DNA of 64,000 nucleotides from Brevibacterium sp. CS2 (GTDB lineage Bacteria > Actinomycetota > Actinomycetes > Actinomycetales > Brevibacteriaceae). Location of the stretch: the NCBI RefSeq assembly GCF_005280295.1, contig NZ_CP040020.1:1798001-1862000 (forward strand). The letters run 5' to 3'. Both the position numbers and the translations under genes were made by a program. The notes under the pieces were generated by a model. It saw only the letters and a program-made list of their open reading frames with translations, did no database searches and was not told the origin of the DNA. Positions 35,431 to 43,668 of the stretch are shown piece after piece (positions within the stretch are counted from its first letter, which is position 1; each line of letters starts with the position of its first letter).

Positions 35431-36372
35431 GGGCGTGTCTGACAATGATGTGGTTCGCTGGCTGAGAGCCTGGGAGCATGTCGAGATTCCAACTGCTCAC
35501 GGATGCTCAATGGTCGCTGATTGCTGACTTGCTGCCTGCTCCGACCGGCCGCAGGGGCCGGCCCTTCGCTGATGCCCGCCAGATGGTCGAGGGCATCATC
35601 TACCGCTACCGATGCGGGATCGCCTGGCGGGACCTGCCCGAGACGTTCGGCAAGTGGCAGACGGTATGGACCTGGCATCGCCGGATGGCCGGCGACGGCA
35701 CCTGGGACACCGCGCTGGCCCGCTTGACCGCTCACGCTGACGCTGCCGGCGAGCTCGACTGGTCGCTGTCGGTGGACTCCACGATCGCGCGTGCTCATCA
35801 ACACTCAACGAACATCACGCGCCTAAAAAAGGGATTCGTCGAACTACACGAATCCGGACGTCGAGCCGCCTGACCACGCGCTGGGCCGGTCCCGGGGTGG
35901 GCTGTCGACAAAGACCCATCAGCTCGTCGACGGCCACGGACTGCCGTTGGTCACCGTGTGCACCGCCGGCCAGGACGGCGACTGCCCGATGCTCATCCCG
36001 CTCATGGATCAGCTGCGGGTCCAGCGCCCCGGACTCGGTAGCGCCCGCACCCGGCCGACAGCACTGCTGGGCGATAAGGCGTACTCCTCGCGGGCCAATC
36101 GTGCCTACCTGCGCAGCCGCCGGATTGAAGCAGTCATCCCCGAGCCGAAAGATCAACAGGGCCACCGCAAGCGCCGCGGCTCCAAGGGAGGCAGGCCGCC
36201 GAAGTTCGACGCCGAGAAGTACCGGGGCAGGAACGTCATCGAGCGCGGCTACAGCCGCCTGAAGCAGTGGCGGGCCCTGGCCACCCGCTACGACAAACTC
36301 GCCATCGTCTACCGCGCAGCAGTCGTACTCAACGCGGCTATTGCGTGGCTACACCATTTATCGGACACGCCC
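35431..36372 (+). mobile_element. IS5-family element (942 bp) nested in the IS3-like element
   Basis: Terminal repeats GGGCGTGTCTGACAATG at the left and the inverse of GGGCGTGTCCGATAAATG at the right are flanked by a TA duplication (35429-35430 and 36373-36374). This matches the IS427-type group of IS5, which targets TA-containing sites. The insertion point is inside the terminal inverted repeat of the host IS, about 17 bp from its tip. Confidence 0.88.
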
Positions 36373-36375
36373 TAA
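35478..36375 (+). CDS. IS5-family transposase in two frames
   Basis: The first frame (35478-35873) reads MSRFQLLTDAQWSLIADLLP through DWSLSVDSTIARAHQHS, with the first catalytic Asp. The second frame (through 36375) resumes with NYTNPDVEPPDHALGRSRGG and contains LLGDKAYSSRANRAYLR (second Asp) and a final YRGRNVIERGYSRLKQWRAL (Glu with the Y-2-R-3-E-6-K signature). The switch lies at a run of six A and three G (35825-35833). A net +1 (or -2) shift is needed. IS5 elements of this group often use programmed frameshifting at A-runs, but the shift direction here could also mean a 1-base indel. Confidence 0.85.
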
Positions 36376-36393
36376 GTCTGACGCGCGACAGAG

Positions 36394-36906
36394 CGGTTCT
36401 TCGGGACCATCAACACCGAGCTACTCGCCACCCTGCCCGGACACATCACCGAAGGGGACCCCTGGCCGACACCGAAACTGTCCCTGGCCGACCTCGATAG
36501 CGCCCTGGAGGCGTTCGTGGCCACCTACAACGACCGCACGCACAGCGAGCTCGGAACCTCCCCGCGCAGCGCGTGGATCGCGGACGGCTGGCTGCCCCGA
36601 ATGCCCGACAGCCTGGAAGACCTCGACAGACTGCTGTTGACCGTCGCCAAGACCCGCGTCGTGCGCCGCGATGGCATCCGCTTCCAGGGCCTGCGCTACG
36701 TCTCGCCAACTCTGGCCGGCTACGTCGGACGCTCGGTCGTGATCCGCTACGACCCCCGCGACATCACCGAGATCCGCGTCTTCGATCACGCCGAATTCGT
36801 CTGCAAGGCCGTCAACCAAGAGCACCACGATCAAAAGGTCAGCCTCAAGGAGATCCAGGCCGCGCGCAACGCCCGCCGCCGAGCGCTGCGAGCCAGCATC
36901 AACTAA
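36394..36906 (+). pseudogene. tniA: tniA transposase, 3' part
   Basis: 170 codons continuing the tniA frame after the IS: RFFGTINTELLATLPGHITEG, then ATYNDRTHSELGTSPRSAWIA (the end of the rve core) and a Mu-type C-terminal beta domain with LRYVSPTLAGYVGRSVVIRY. It stops with TAA at 36904-36906. The same frame beyond the stop still reads RIALVA, and a further TniA-like tail (PRITEAPAPAPRSALKIYKE) lies beyond the second IS at 38235-38310. The TAA may therefore be a later nonsense change from CAA. Confidence 0.85.
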
Positions 36907-36991
36907 CGCATCGCCCTCGTGGCCGCACCTACCGAGATGGGGTGTATCAAGGTTCTTGGACAGTTCCTCTTGATGGGAGAGGATCAAGAGC

Positions 36992-37285
36992 ATGGCAAGT
37001 GCATCACGGCGGAAGTTCAGCCCGCAGTTCAAGGCTGAGGCGGTCCAGCTGGTCGTGCAGAACGATCGGCCGATCGTCGAGGTGGCCGGCGAGCTGCAGG
37101 TCAATCCGGGGACTTTGGGCAATTGGGTCAAGCGTTACCGGCAGGACAACCCGGAACCGGTTCAAGAGTTGAAGCCGGCCGATCACGCTCGGCTGGCTGA
37201 GTTGGAAGACGAGGTCCGGCGGCTGCGGATGGAGAACGAGTTCTTAAAAAAAGCCGCGGCCTTCTTCGCCAGGGAGCAGGACTGA
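36992..37285 (+). CDS. IS3-family transposase OrfA
   Basis: 97 residues. HTH region RRKFSPQFKAEAVQLVVQ and PGTLGNWVKRY are followed by a leucine-zipper-like ELEDEVRRLRMENEFLKKA. Near its end lies TTAAAAAAAG (A7 at 37246-37252), a classic slippery site; a -1 shift there enters the OrfB frame, so a fused OrfAB transposase is expected. Confidence 0.9.
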   Translation: MASASRRKFSPQFKAEAVQLVVQNDRPIVEVAGELQVNPGTLGNWVKRYRQDNPEPVQELKPADHARLAELEDEVRRLRMENEFLKKAAAFFAREQD

Positions 37286-38188
37286 ATGAGAAGTCAGCCC
37301 TGATCGAGGCGGAGAAGGGAAACTATCCGATCAGCTGGATGTGTCAGAAGCTGGGCGTGGCCCGGTCGTCGTTCTACGCGTGGCGGGCTCGAGTCGGGAC
37401 CCTCACGGCGACGCAGGCGCGTCGCGAGGCGCTGAAGAGCGAGATCGTACGGGTCTTCGCACAGCAGCGCGGGACTGCGGGATGCCGGCGGATCGCGGCC
37501 GAGCTCAACGACAACGAGTTCCCCTGCTCTGTGGGACTGGTGGCCGATCTGATGCGCGAACTGGGGCTGGCTGCGATCCAGAAGCGCGCCTACAAGCGCA
37601 CTACCGTCGTCGATGAGCAGGCCCAGGTTTTCACCGATCGGCTGGAACGCGACTTCGACCCGGACTCTTATGCGCCGGGGCAGGCGCTGGTCGGCGACAT
37701 CACCTACCTGCGCACCGGCCAAGGCTGGTTGTATCTGGCCACGGTGATCGATTTGGCTACGCGCATGGTCATCGGCTGGCAGATCGCCGAGCGCATGCGC
37801 GCCAGCCTGGTCGTCGATGCTCTTGAGATGGCGCGCACGCAAGGCGGAGCCACGGCAGGAGCGATTTTTCCATTCCGACCATGGATCGCAGTACACCTCG
37901 GATGAGTTCACCCGTTATTGCAGTGAGAACGGGGTTTTCCAGTCGATGGGTCGGACAGGGGTGTGCTGGGACAACGCGGCGGCCGAATCGTTCTTCGCCA
38001 CTTTGAAGAACGAGATGTACTACCAGCAAGTCTTCGAGACCCGCGGTCGAGCCCGGCTGGCGGTGGCTGAGTACATCGAGGTGTTCTACAACCGCCGTCG
38101 GCGCCACTCAGCGCTGAGCTACCGGACACCGGTACAAGCTTGGAACGATCACCACGGCGCCGCTGAAGACCTCGTCCAGGCGGCCTGA
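37286..38188 (+). pseudogene. IS3-family transposase OrfB with a 1-base frameshift
   Basis: The first frame reads GNYPISWMCQKLGVARSSFY through an HTH_21-type region, then GQALVGDITYLRTGQGWLYLA with the first catalytic Asp. At TTTTT (37865-37869) the frame shifts. The continuing frame reads FHSDHGSQYTSDEF (second Asp) and GVCWDNAAAESFFATLKNE (Glu), ending QAA at 38188. Removing one T restores AIFHSDHGSQY. The element is inactive if the extra T is real. Confidence 0.85.
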
Positions 38189-38311
38189 GCAGAGAAGGAA
38201 AACTCGTAGGGACTGTCCACATTCCTTGACACAGCCCAAGACGCCACGGATCACCGAAGCACCGGCTCCGGCGCCGAGGTCGGCGTTGAAGATCTACAAG
38301 GAGGACCTCAG

Positions 38312-39130
38312 GTGAGCCAGCGCTTCATCGTCACCAAGGAGCACCGCCGCTTCACCGAGTTCGCCGACGCCGTGCGCCGCGGGCACACCATCGGTTTGTG
38401 CTTCGGATCAGCCGGCGTAGGAAAGACACTCTCCGCGCGCCGCTACGCACACTACGAGAAGGCTCATGACCTGCTGACCTACTGGGGGCCGCGCTCCGAC
38501 AACGACGCCAAGATCTACGCCGCCTTGAACCGGAGCCGCACCGTGCTCTACACCCCCAGCGTGCTGACCACCCCGCGGACCCTGAAGGACGAGCTGACCC
38601 AAGCCATCACCCGCACCAACATGTGCATCGAGCAGCACCTCGTACCTCCCGGCACGGCCACTCCCGAGGCCTGGGGATGGCGACACGGCAGGAACTACGT
38701 GGAGCTGATCATCGTCGACGAGGCCGAACGACTGCGTCCCGCCGCTCTGGAACTGCTGCGCGATCGCTACGACCGCGACGACATCGCCCTGATCCTGATC
38801 GGCATGCCCGGCCTGGAGAAGCAGTTCAGCCACTACCCCCAGTTCTACAGCCGAGTCGGCTTCGCCCACCAGTACCGGCCCCTGGGACAAGACGAACTGC
38901 TGTTCGTCCTCGAGCGACACTGGCGATCCCTCGGCAAGACCCTCGACCCCGACGACTTCACCGACGCCCAAGCCATCGCAGCCATCGCACGGATCACCCG
39001 CGGCAACTTCCGGCTCCTCGAACGCCTCTTCCCCCAGATCCAGCGGGTCCTGAAGATCAACGAACTCGACACCATCACCAACGACGTCATCGAAGCCGCA
39101 CAGAGCACCCTGGTCATCGGTGTCACCTGA
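38312..39130 (+). CDS. tniB: TniB-type AAA+ ATPase (transposition regulator)
   Basis: 272 residues. Walker A is GSAGVGKTLSARR (about residues 30-42), Walker B is VELIIVDEAERLRP, and sensor-type residues follow in LILIGMPGLEKQF. TniB/MuB-like ATPases bind DNA and deliver target sites to the TniA transposase. GTG 38312 follows AAGGAGG. Its start overlaps the stop of the TniA tail remnant (GTGA), showing that tniA and tniB were once translationally coupled. This copy is complete. Confidence 0.9.
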   Translation: MSQRFIVTKEHRRFTEFADAVRRGHTIGLCFGSAGVGKTLSARRYAHYEKAHDLLTYWGPRSDNDAKIYAALNRSRTVLYTPSVLTTPRTLKDELTQAITRTNMCIEQHLVPPGTATPEAWGWRHGRNYVELIIVDEAERLRPAALELLRDRYDRDDIALILIGMPGLEKQFSHYPQFYSRVGFAHQYRPLGQDELLFVLERHWRSLGKTLDPDDFTDAQAIAAIARITRGNFRLLERLFPQIQRVLKINELDTITNDVIEAAQSTLVIGVT

Positions 39131-39181
39131 CCCCGCCACGAAGCGACCGAAGAACCCCGCCATTCAGCAGACGAAGTCACA
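39131..39181 (-). repeat. Internal transposon-end-like sequence
   Basis: Read on the minus strand from 39181 it begins TGTGAC, with TGGCGG boxes at positions 20-25 and 44-49. That is the same plan as the two outer ends. It directly follows tniB copy 1 and directly abuts the truncated tniB copy 2. Confidence 0.75.
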
Positions 39182-39903
39182 GCTACGGGCAGGCAGGAAT
39201 CGGCAAAACCCTGTCGGCCAGGCGATATGCCAACTGGCACAAGGCCGAGAAACTCCTGGAACAATGGGGGCCCCGCGATGACTCGGACCACCAGGTCTAC
39301 GCCGCCTTAGCCCAAAGGCGAACCGTGTTCTACACCCCGCAGGTCCTCGCCAGCCCTCGCCAGTTCATGCAAGACCTCACCCACATCACCTCTCGCGTGG
39401 CGATCTGCATCGACCAACACCTGAACAAGAACGGCACGCGACAAGGACCGGTTATGCACTGGGACAAGCACGTCGAACTCATCATGATTGACGAGTCCGA
39501 ACGACTTCGCCCTGCCGCTCTGGAGTACCTACGCGACAGCTATGACCGCACCAACACCGCGCTCATCCTGATCGGAATGCCAGGAATCGAGAAGCAATTC
39601 AGCCGCTACGCACAGCTCTACAGCCGCGTCGGCTTCGCCCACGAGTACCGGCCCCTCGCCGAAGACGAACTCCGCTTCGTCCTCGAACGCCGCTGGCGCA
39701 AACTCGGCCAAACCCTCGACCCCGACGACTTCACCGACGCCCAAGCCCTCGCGGCGATCGCTCGCATCACCCGCGGCAACTTCCGCCTCGTCGACCGACT
39801 CTTCACCCAGATGGAACGCATCATGAAGATCAACGATCTCAACACCATCACCGACGACGTCGTCGAAGCCGCCCGCTCCACGCTCGTCATCGGCATCACC
39901 TGA
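39182..39903 (+). pseudogene. tniB: Second tniB, truncated at its 5' end
   Basis: The frame begins at YGQAGIGKTLSARRYANWHKA and continues to the end, closely matching tniB copy 1 throughout (Walker B IMIDESERLRP, FSRYAQLYSRVGFAHEYRPL). About the first 30 residues and any start codon are missing. The break coincides with the internal transposon end at 39181, so a related transposon or its one-ended product probably joined here. It is not expressed from its own start. Confidence 0.85.
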
Positions 39904-39904
39904 A

Positions 39905-39953
39905 GCCGCCACCTCCAGCTGCAGAAAGCCGCCAACTCGAGCTAACAGTCACA
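39905..39953 (-). repeat. Right terminal end of the transposon
   Basis: Read inward on the minus strand it begins TGTGACTGTTAGC, with TGGCGG boxes at 39929-39934 and 39906-39911. Spacing equals that of the left end. Confidence 0.85.
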
Positions 39954-39961
39954 ATCATGGG
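39954..39961. repeat. 8-bp target-site duplication, right copy
   Basis: ATCATGGG directly follows the right transposon end and is identical to 24244-24251. Confidence 0.9.
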
Positions 39962-40028
39962 AAACTTCCCACCGGTGCCGGAGATCCCACAGGTTGTGGT
40001 CCGGCGAGTGCCGCAGCCCAAGATGTAG
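39957..40028 (+). pseudogene. Possible 23-codon small ORF split from its ribosome site by the transposon
   Basis: ATG 39957 opens MGNFPPVPEIPQVVVRRVPQ and ends PKM before TAG at 40026. In the rebuilt pre-insertion sequence (joining 24251 to 39962) the ATG is preceded by GAGGAG at 4 nt, the same spacing used by the topoisomerase start in this window. The duplication covers the start codon. No homologue is known to me and it may be chance. Confidence 0.25.
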
Positions 40029-40103
40029 TGACATGCGTCGGAACGACGGGGAACGCCTGTTCGAATAGCGAGACGCGGGCCGGTCCATCTAGCACTCGCG
40101 GGG

Positions 40104-40133
40104 TTGACTTATGGGTAATGACACGCGTGTAAT
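40104..40133 (+). promoter_or_regulatory. whiB promoter
   Basis: TTGACT (40104-40109) and TGTAAT (40128-40133) are separated by 18 bp and lie 71 bp upstream of the whiB start, leaving a leader of about 65 nt. Confidence 0.65.
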
Positions 40134-40204
40134 TTCGGTAGGGGAAAACCGGGAACGGAGCGGCGGCAGCGCCGTCCGGACCCGAACTAGAGCAGGGGGA
40201 AATC

Positions 40205-40651
40205 GTGCCAGAAGCGCGACATCACGCAGAGGAATGGCGGGCACCGCACTATCCGTCGGTGACCGAGCGCACCGCGGAGGACTGGTTCGTCGACCCGACC
40301 CGCCCGGCGCCCGGCTTCGTCCCGGACCCGCTCTCGCTCGACCCCACGGATCTCTCGCCGATCCCGACCCGGTCCGAGGCCGAGGCCGCCGTGTCCCCGC
40401 TCTCGCTGCTGTTCGGCGGCCTCGAGGACGGCGTGCTGTCCTGGCAGGACCAGGCCCTGTGCGCGCAGACGGACCCGGAGGCGTTCTTCCCGGAGAAGGG
40501 CGGCTCCACGCGTGAGGCGAAGAAGGTGTGCGCCTCCTGCGAGGTGCGCACGCAGTGCCTGGAGTACGCGCTCGAGAACGACGAGCGCTTCGGGATCTGG
40601 GGCGGACTGTCGGAAAGGGAGCGCCGCCGGCTGAAGAAGCAGGTGGTGTGA
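40205..40651 (+). CDS. whiB: WhiB-family iron-sulfur transcription regulator (WhiB2-like)
   Basis: 148 residues. The four cluster ligands are Cys86, Cys109, Cys112 and Cys118 (C..CxxC..C), followed by GIWGGLSERERRRL, the beta-turn and basic helix used for DNA/sigma contacts. WhiB2/WhmD proteins control septation genes with WhiA. Position next to cofD/cofE (before the transposon inserted) and upstream of pmm-type genes matches whiB2 of mycobacteria. It has a long, poorly conserved 80-residue N-terminus. GTG 40205 follows GGGGGA. It overlaps the glycosyltransferase start by 4 nt. Confidence 0.93.
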   Translation: MPEARHHAEEWRAPHYPSVTERTAEDWFVDPTRPAPGFVPDPLSLDPTDLSPIPTRSEAEAAVSPLSLLFGGLEDGVLSWQDQALCAQTDPEAFFPEKGGSTREAKKVCASCEVRTQCLEYALENDERFGIWGGLSERERRRLKKQVV

Positions 40652-43600
40652 GCTTTGCGGTGACCGTCGTCGTCGACCTCGACGACGGGCCGATCGCACC
40701 CGACAGGCTCGCCGCGCTGCGCCGGGACCACGCCGATGTCACCGGCTTCCTCGCGCTGTCCTCCGGCCCGGCGCGCGCCGGCGTCCACACCCACGCCGAG
40801 GCCGCCTCCGCGCCCGTCCTCGAGCGCTCGCAGTACGTCTGGTTCCTCACCCCCGGCGCGGAGCCGGATCCCGACGCGCTCCCGCTCCTCATCGAGGCGC
40901 TCAACACCGCCGAGACCCTCGGTGCCGTCGGACCCGTCGTCACGACGGCCGGTCCGACAGCCCCGCTGCTCGTGTCCGCCGGGGTCACCACGACCCCCGA
41001 CGGCCTGCGCGTCAACCCGGTGACCCCGGGCGAGACCGACGCCGGTCAGTACGACCGCCGGCAGGACGTGCTCGCCGTCGACGTCCCGGGGATGCTCGTC
41101 CCCGCCGCGCTCGTGCGCGCCATCGGCGTGCCGTCCCCCGCGCTCGACCCGGCGTACCGCGGCATCGAGTACTGCCGCCGGATCCGGGCCGCCGGGTACC
41201 GCATCGAGCTCGCGCCCGGTGCGGTCGTCGCCGTGCCCGAGGCCGGGCCGTACCGCTCCTCGGCCCGCCCCCTGCCGAGCCCGCGCGCCCTGCGCGAGGA
41301 GCACCGGTACCGGCTCGCGCTCACCCCGCGGTCCCGGACCACCTGGACGATGGTCCGGCTCGGAGCCGCCGCGCTCCTCGCCGCCCTCGGCTGCCTGCTG
41401 GCCAACGACCCGCGCCGCGCGGCCTGGAACCTCCGCGCCCTCCTCGCGCTCCCGGCCGACGCCCGTGCCACCGCCCGGGTCCGGCGCACCCGCTCCGGCC
41501 GCGATCCCGCATCCGTCCTCTTCGCGAGCCGGCACGCCCTCGAGATCGCCCGGCGCGAGCTGCACGACGACGGGGAGCCGGCCGCGGAGAACGAGCGCGA
41601 CGCCGGTCCGCTCGACACCGCCGGCGAGGTCGCGCGCTATTCGACGATCGAGGTCGCCGGCCGCCGCAGCCTCCTCCTCCACCCGCTCACCGCGGTCCTC
41701 GTCGCCACCGGGATCGCCTCCGGCCTCATGCTCCACTCGCTCGCCGGGCCCGGTGCGCTCACCGGCGGCGCGCTCCCGCGCCTCGACGTCCCCGCCGGCG
41801 CCGTCCTCGACCGGATCCTCACCCCGGTCGACCGCCAGGGGCTCGGCTCCGCGCTGCCCGCCGACCCGCTGCTCACCGTCCTGCTCATCGCCGCGCTGCC
41901 GTTCCTCGGCGACCTCGACCTGCTCGTGCGCGTGCTGTGGTTCGCCGCGCTGCCGGGCGCGGCCCTCATCATGTACCTGTGCGCCGCGCGTCTCGCACCG
42001 CCGGCCGGCATCCGCGGGCTGCTCGCACTCGTCTGGGCCTGCTCCCCGGCGCTCCTCCTCGCCCTGCTCGAGGGCCGCCTCGGCACCGTCGTGGCCTGGC
42101 TGCTCGCGCCGGTCGCCTGCTGGGCGCTCGAACGGGCCGTGCGCCTGCGCCGCGCCACCGCGGCCGCCGGGGCCGGACTCGCGCTCGCCGTCGTGCTCGC
42201 CGGCGCCCCGTTCCTCGTCCTGCCGGTGACCGCGGCGCTCCTCGTGCTCCTCGTCGTGCTGCGCCGCCCCGGCCTCGTCTGGACCCTGCTGCCGACCCTC
42301 GGCCTGTTCGCCCCCTGGCTCGTCTCCGCCGTGCGCCACCTCGATGTGTTCCTCACCAACCCCGGCGCACCGTTCGACTTCGCCACCCCGGCGAGCTACG
42401 AGCTCGGTCTCGGCTATGCCGCCCGGCCCGGGTCCGCGCTCCTCGACCAGTGGCTGCCCGACGGCGCCACCCCGTGGATCCTGCTCGCCCTCATGCTCCC
42501 GCTCCTGCTCGCCGGGGCGCTCGCGCTCACCCGGGTGAAGAACTCGCTGGGCCTGCTGCTCGCCTCCACCGTGCTCTACTGCGCCGGGCTCGCCGGCGGG
42601 ATCGTCCAGTCCGCGCTCGAGGCCGGGCTCACCGCCGACCGGCTCATCGCCTCCTACCCGGGCGACTCGCTGCTCCTCATGGGGCTCGGCGCGGTCGGGC
42701 TCATCGCCTGCGCCCTGTGGCCGGCGGACTTCGACCGCGCCTCCCGGCTGCGCTCGGTGAGCCTGCGCGTCCTCGTCCCGGGCGCCGCCCTGCTCGTGCT
42801 CGGCGTATTCACCGCCCAGTCACTGCTCGGCGGGCTCGCGCTCACCCGCACCCCGGACTCCCCGCTGCCGGCGTTCGCCACCGAGCGCGCCACCGGCCCG
42901 CTCGGCCAGCGCACCCTCGTCCTCGACACCCGCGACGGCCAGCTCTACGGCGAGCTCGCCGGGCCGGGCACCGGGACCGTGCTCACCACTGCGACCCTCC
43001 ACCAGGCGCAGCGGATCGGCGGGGGGCCGTTCGATCGCCGCCCGGAGCCCCTCGACGCCGCCGACACCGCGCTCGCCACCGCGATCGGCGGCCTCACCGC
43101 CGGCGACGGTTCCGATGTGCGCCCGGCGCTGCAGGAGCTCGCCGTGGGCTTCGTCGTCGTCCGCGACACCGCCGAGGACTCGCTGAGCCGGGACGTGTCG
43201 GTGTCGACCGGGCTGACCCGGCTCGGCGACTCGGCGCAGGGCCGCCTGTGGCAGGTCGAGACCGACGGAGCGCCGATCTCCGCCGTCTCCCTCGTCCACC
43301 CCGACGGGAGCGTCGAACCCGTCGAGGTCCACGACGGGGCGTTCACGATCCCCGCCGGCGAGGACGGACGCACCCTCGTCGTGTCCGAGCGCGCAGGACT
43401 CACCTCGGTGCGCCTGGACGGCGCGCCGCTGCCCGCGGCCGAGGCCGGGTGGCGCACCGCCCACGCCGTCCCCGCCGCCGGCGGCAGCGGCACCCTCGAG
43501 GACCGCCGGGCCGGTCACACCGTGCTCGCCGTCACCGGCCTCGTCGTGCTCGGACTCGCCGTCATCACCGCGCTGCCCTTCGGCCGGTCGGACGCACCGC

Positions 43601-43668
43601 TGCGCACCGGGGGCAGCCGTGCCGTCCCGGTCCGCCGCACCGCACCGCCGAGGAGGGCCGGGACATGA
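40648..43668 (+). CDS. Large GT2-like integral membrane glycosyltransferase
   Basis: 1006 residues. The N-terminal 230 residues are a GT-A-like domain (FAVTVVVDLDDG start, QYVWFLTPGAEPDPDALP). The central part has ten or more hydrophobic segments from about residue 230 to 720 (for example TMVRLGAAALLAALGCLLAN and LLTVLLIAALPFL), as in polyprenyl-phosphate-sugar transferases. A soluble, beta-rich C-terminal domain of about 200 residues and one final TM helix follow. It probably builds a cell-envelope glycan outside the membrane. GTG 40648 overlaps the whiB stop and its own stop overlaps the next start, so whiB, this gene and the DUF5719 gene are one operon. Confidence 0.8.
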   Translation: MSFAVTVVVDLDDGPIAPDRLAALRRDHADVTGFLALSSGPARAGVHTHAEAASAPVLERSQYVWFLTPGAEPDPDALPLLIEALNTAETLGAVGPVVTTAGPTAPLLVSAGVTTTPDGLRVNPVTPGETDAGQYDRRQDVLAVDVPGMLVPAALVRAIGVPSPALDPAYRGIEYCRRIRAAGYRIELAPGAVVAVPEAGPYRSSARPLPSPRALREEHRYRLALTPRSRTTWTMVRLGAAALLAALGCLLANDPRRAAWNLRALLALPADARATARVRRTRSGRDPASVLFASRHALEIARRELHDDGEPAAENERDAGPLDTAGEVARYSTIEVAGRRSLLLHPLTAVLVATGIASGLMLHSLAGPGALTGGALPRLDVPAGAVLDRILTPVDRQGLGSALPADPLLTVLLIAALPFLGDLDLLVRVLWFAALPGAALIMYLCAARLAPPAGIRGLLALVWACSPALLLALLEGRLGTVVAWLLAPVACWALERAVRLRRATAAAGAGLALAVVLAGAPFLVLPVTAALLVLLVVLRRPGLVWTLLPTLGLFAPWLVSAVRHLDVFLTNPGAPFDFATPASYELGLGYAARPGSALLDQWLPDGATPWILLALMLPLLLAGALALTRVKNSLGLLLASTVLYCAGLAGGIVQSALEAGLTADRLIASYPGDSLLLMGLGAVGLIACALWPADFDRASRLRSVSLRVLVPGAALLVLGVFTAQSLLGGLALTRTPDSPLPAFATERATGPLGQRTLVLDTRDGQLYGELAGPGTGTVLTTATLHQAQRIGGGPFDRRPEPLDAADTALATAIGGLTAGDGSDVRPALQELAVGFVVVRDTAEDSLSRDVSVSTGLTRLGDSAQGRLWQVETDGAPISAVSLVHPDGSVEPVEVHDGAFTIPAGEDGRTLVVSERAGLTSVRLDGAPLPAAEAGWRTAHAVPAAGGSGTLEDRRAGHTVLAVTGLVVLGLAVITALPFGRSDAPLRTGGSRAVPVRRTAPPRRAGT

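Larger units (their letters stand above)
34114..36390 (-). mobile_element. IS3-family-like element (1333 bp) containing a nested IS5-family element
   Basis: Ends TGTCCCGCGTCA at 34114 and its inverted partner ending GACGCGCGACA at 36390 are flanked by a 4-bp duplication, GAGC (34110-34113 and 36391-36394). Without the nested 942-bp IS and its TA duplication the element is 1333 bp. Transposase genes run on the minus strand. Its target is tniA, directly after the catalytic Glu codon. Confidence 0.88.
36943..38233 (+). mobile_element. Second IS3-family element (1291 bp)
   Basis: Ends TGTATCAAGGTTCTTGGACAG at 36943 and CTGTCCACATTCCTTGACACA ending at 38233 are inverted repeats. No target duplication is evident, so the flanks may have been altered after insertion. 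OrfA and OrfB are on the plus strand. The element separates the tniA 3' end from its C-terminal tail and from tniB. Confidence 0.85.
24252..39953. mobile_element. 15.7-kb TniA/TniB/resolvase-type transposon with arsenic and cadmium resistance genes
   Basis: Both ends begin TGTGACTGTTAGC reading inward and carry two TGGCGG boxes at matching positions (20-25 and 43-48 from the tip). They are flanked by the 8-bp direct repeat ATCATGGG. Cargo, left to right: arsC, flavoprotein, trxB, arsC, arsC, acr3, arsR, arsO, a Cys-rich peptide gene, cadD and cmtR-like. The transposition genes are a serine resolvase, tniA (broken by an IS) and tniB (two copies). Gene content resembles Tn552/Tn5053 relatives, but an 8-bp duplication is longer than the 5-7 bp usually quoted for those. 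Because tniA is disrupted, the element is probably no longer able to move by itself. Confidence 0.9.

Noticed and set aside
36943..38233. Target duplication of the second IS3-family element
   Set aside because: Flanks read ATGGGG on the left and GCCCAA on the right; no 3-5 bp direct repeat can be defended.
24252..39953. Integrative conjugative element or prophage
   Set aside because: No tyrosine integrase, tRNA attachment site, conjugation or phage structural genes are seen. The ends, TniA/TniB and target duplication fit a transposon.
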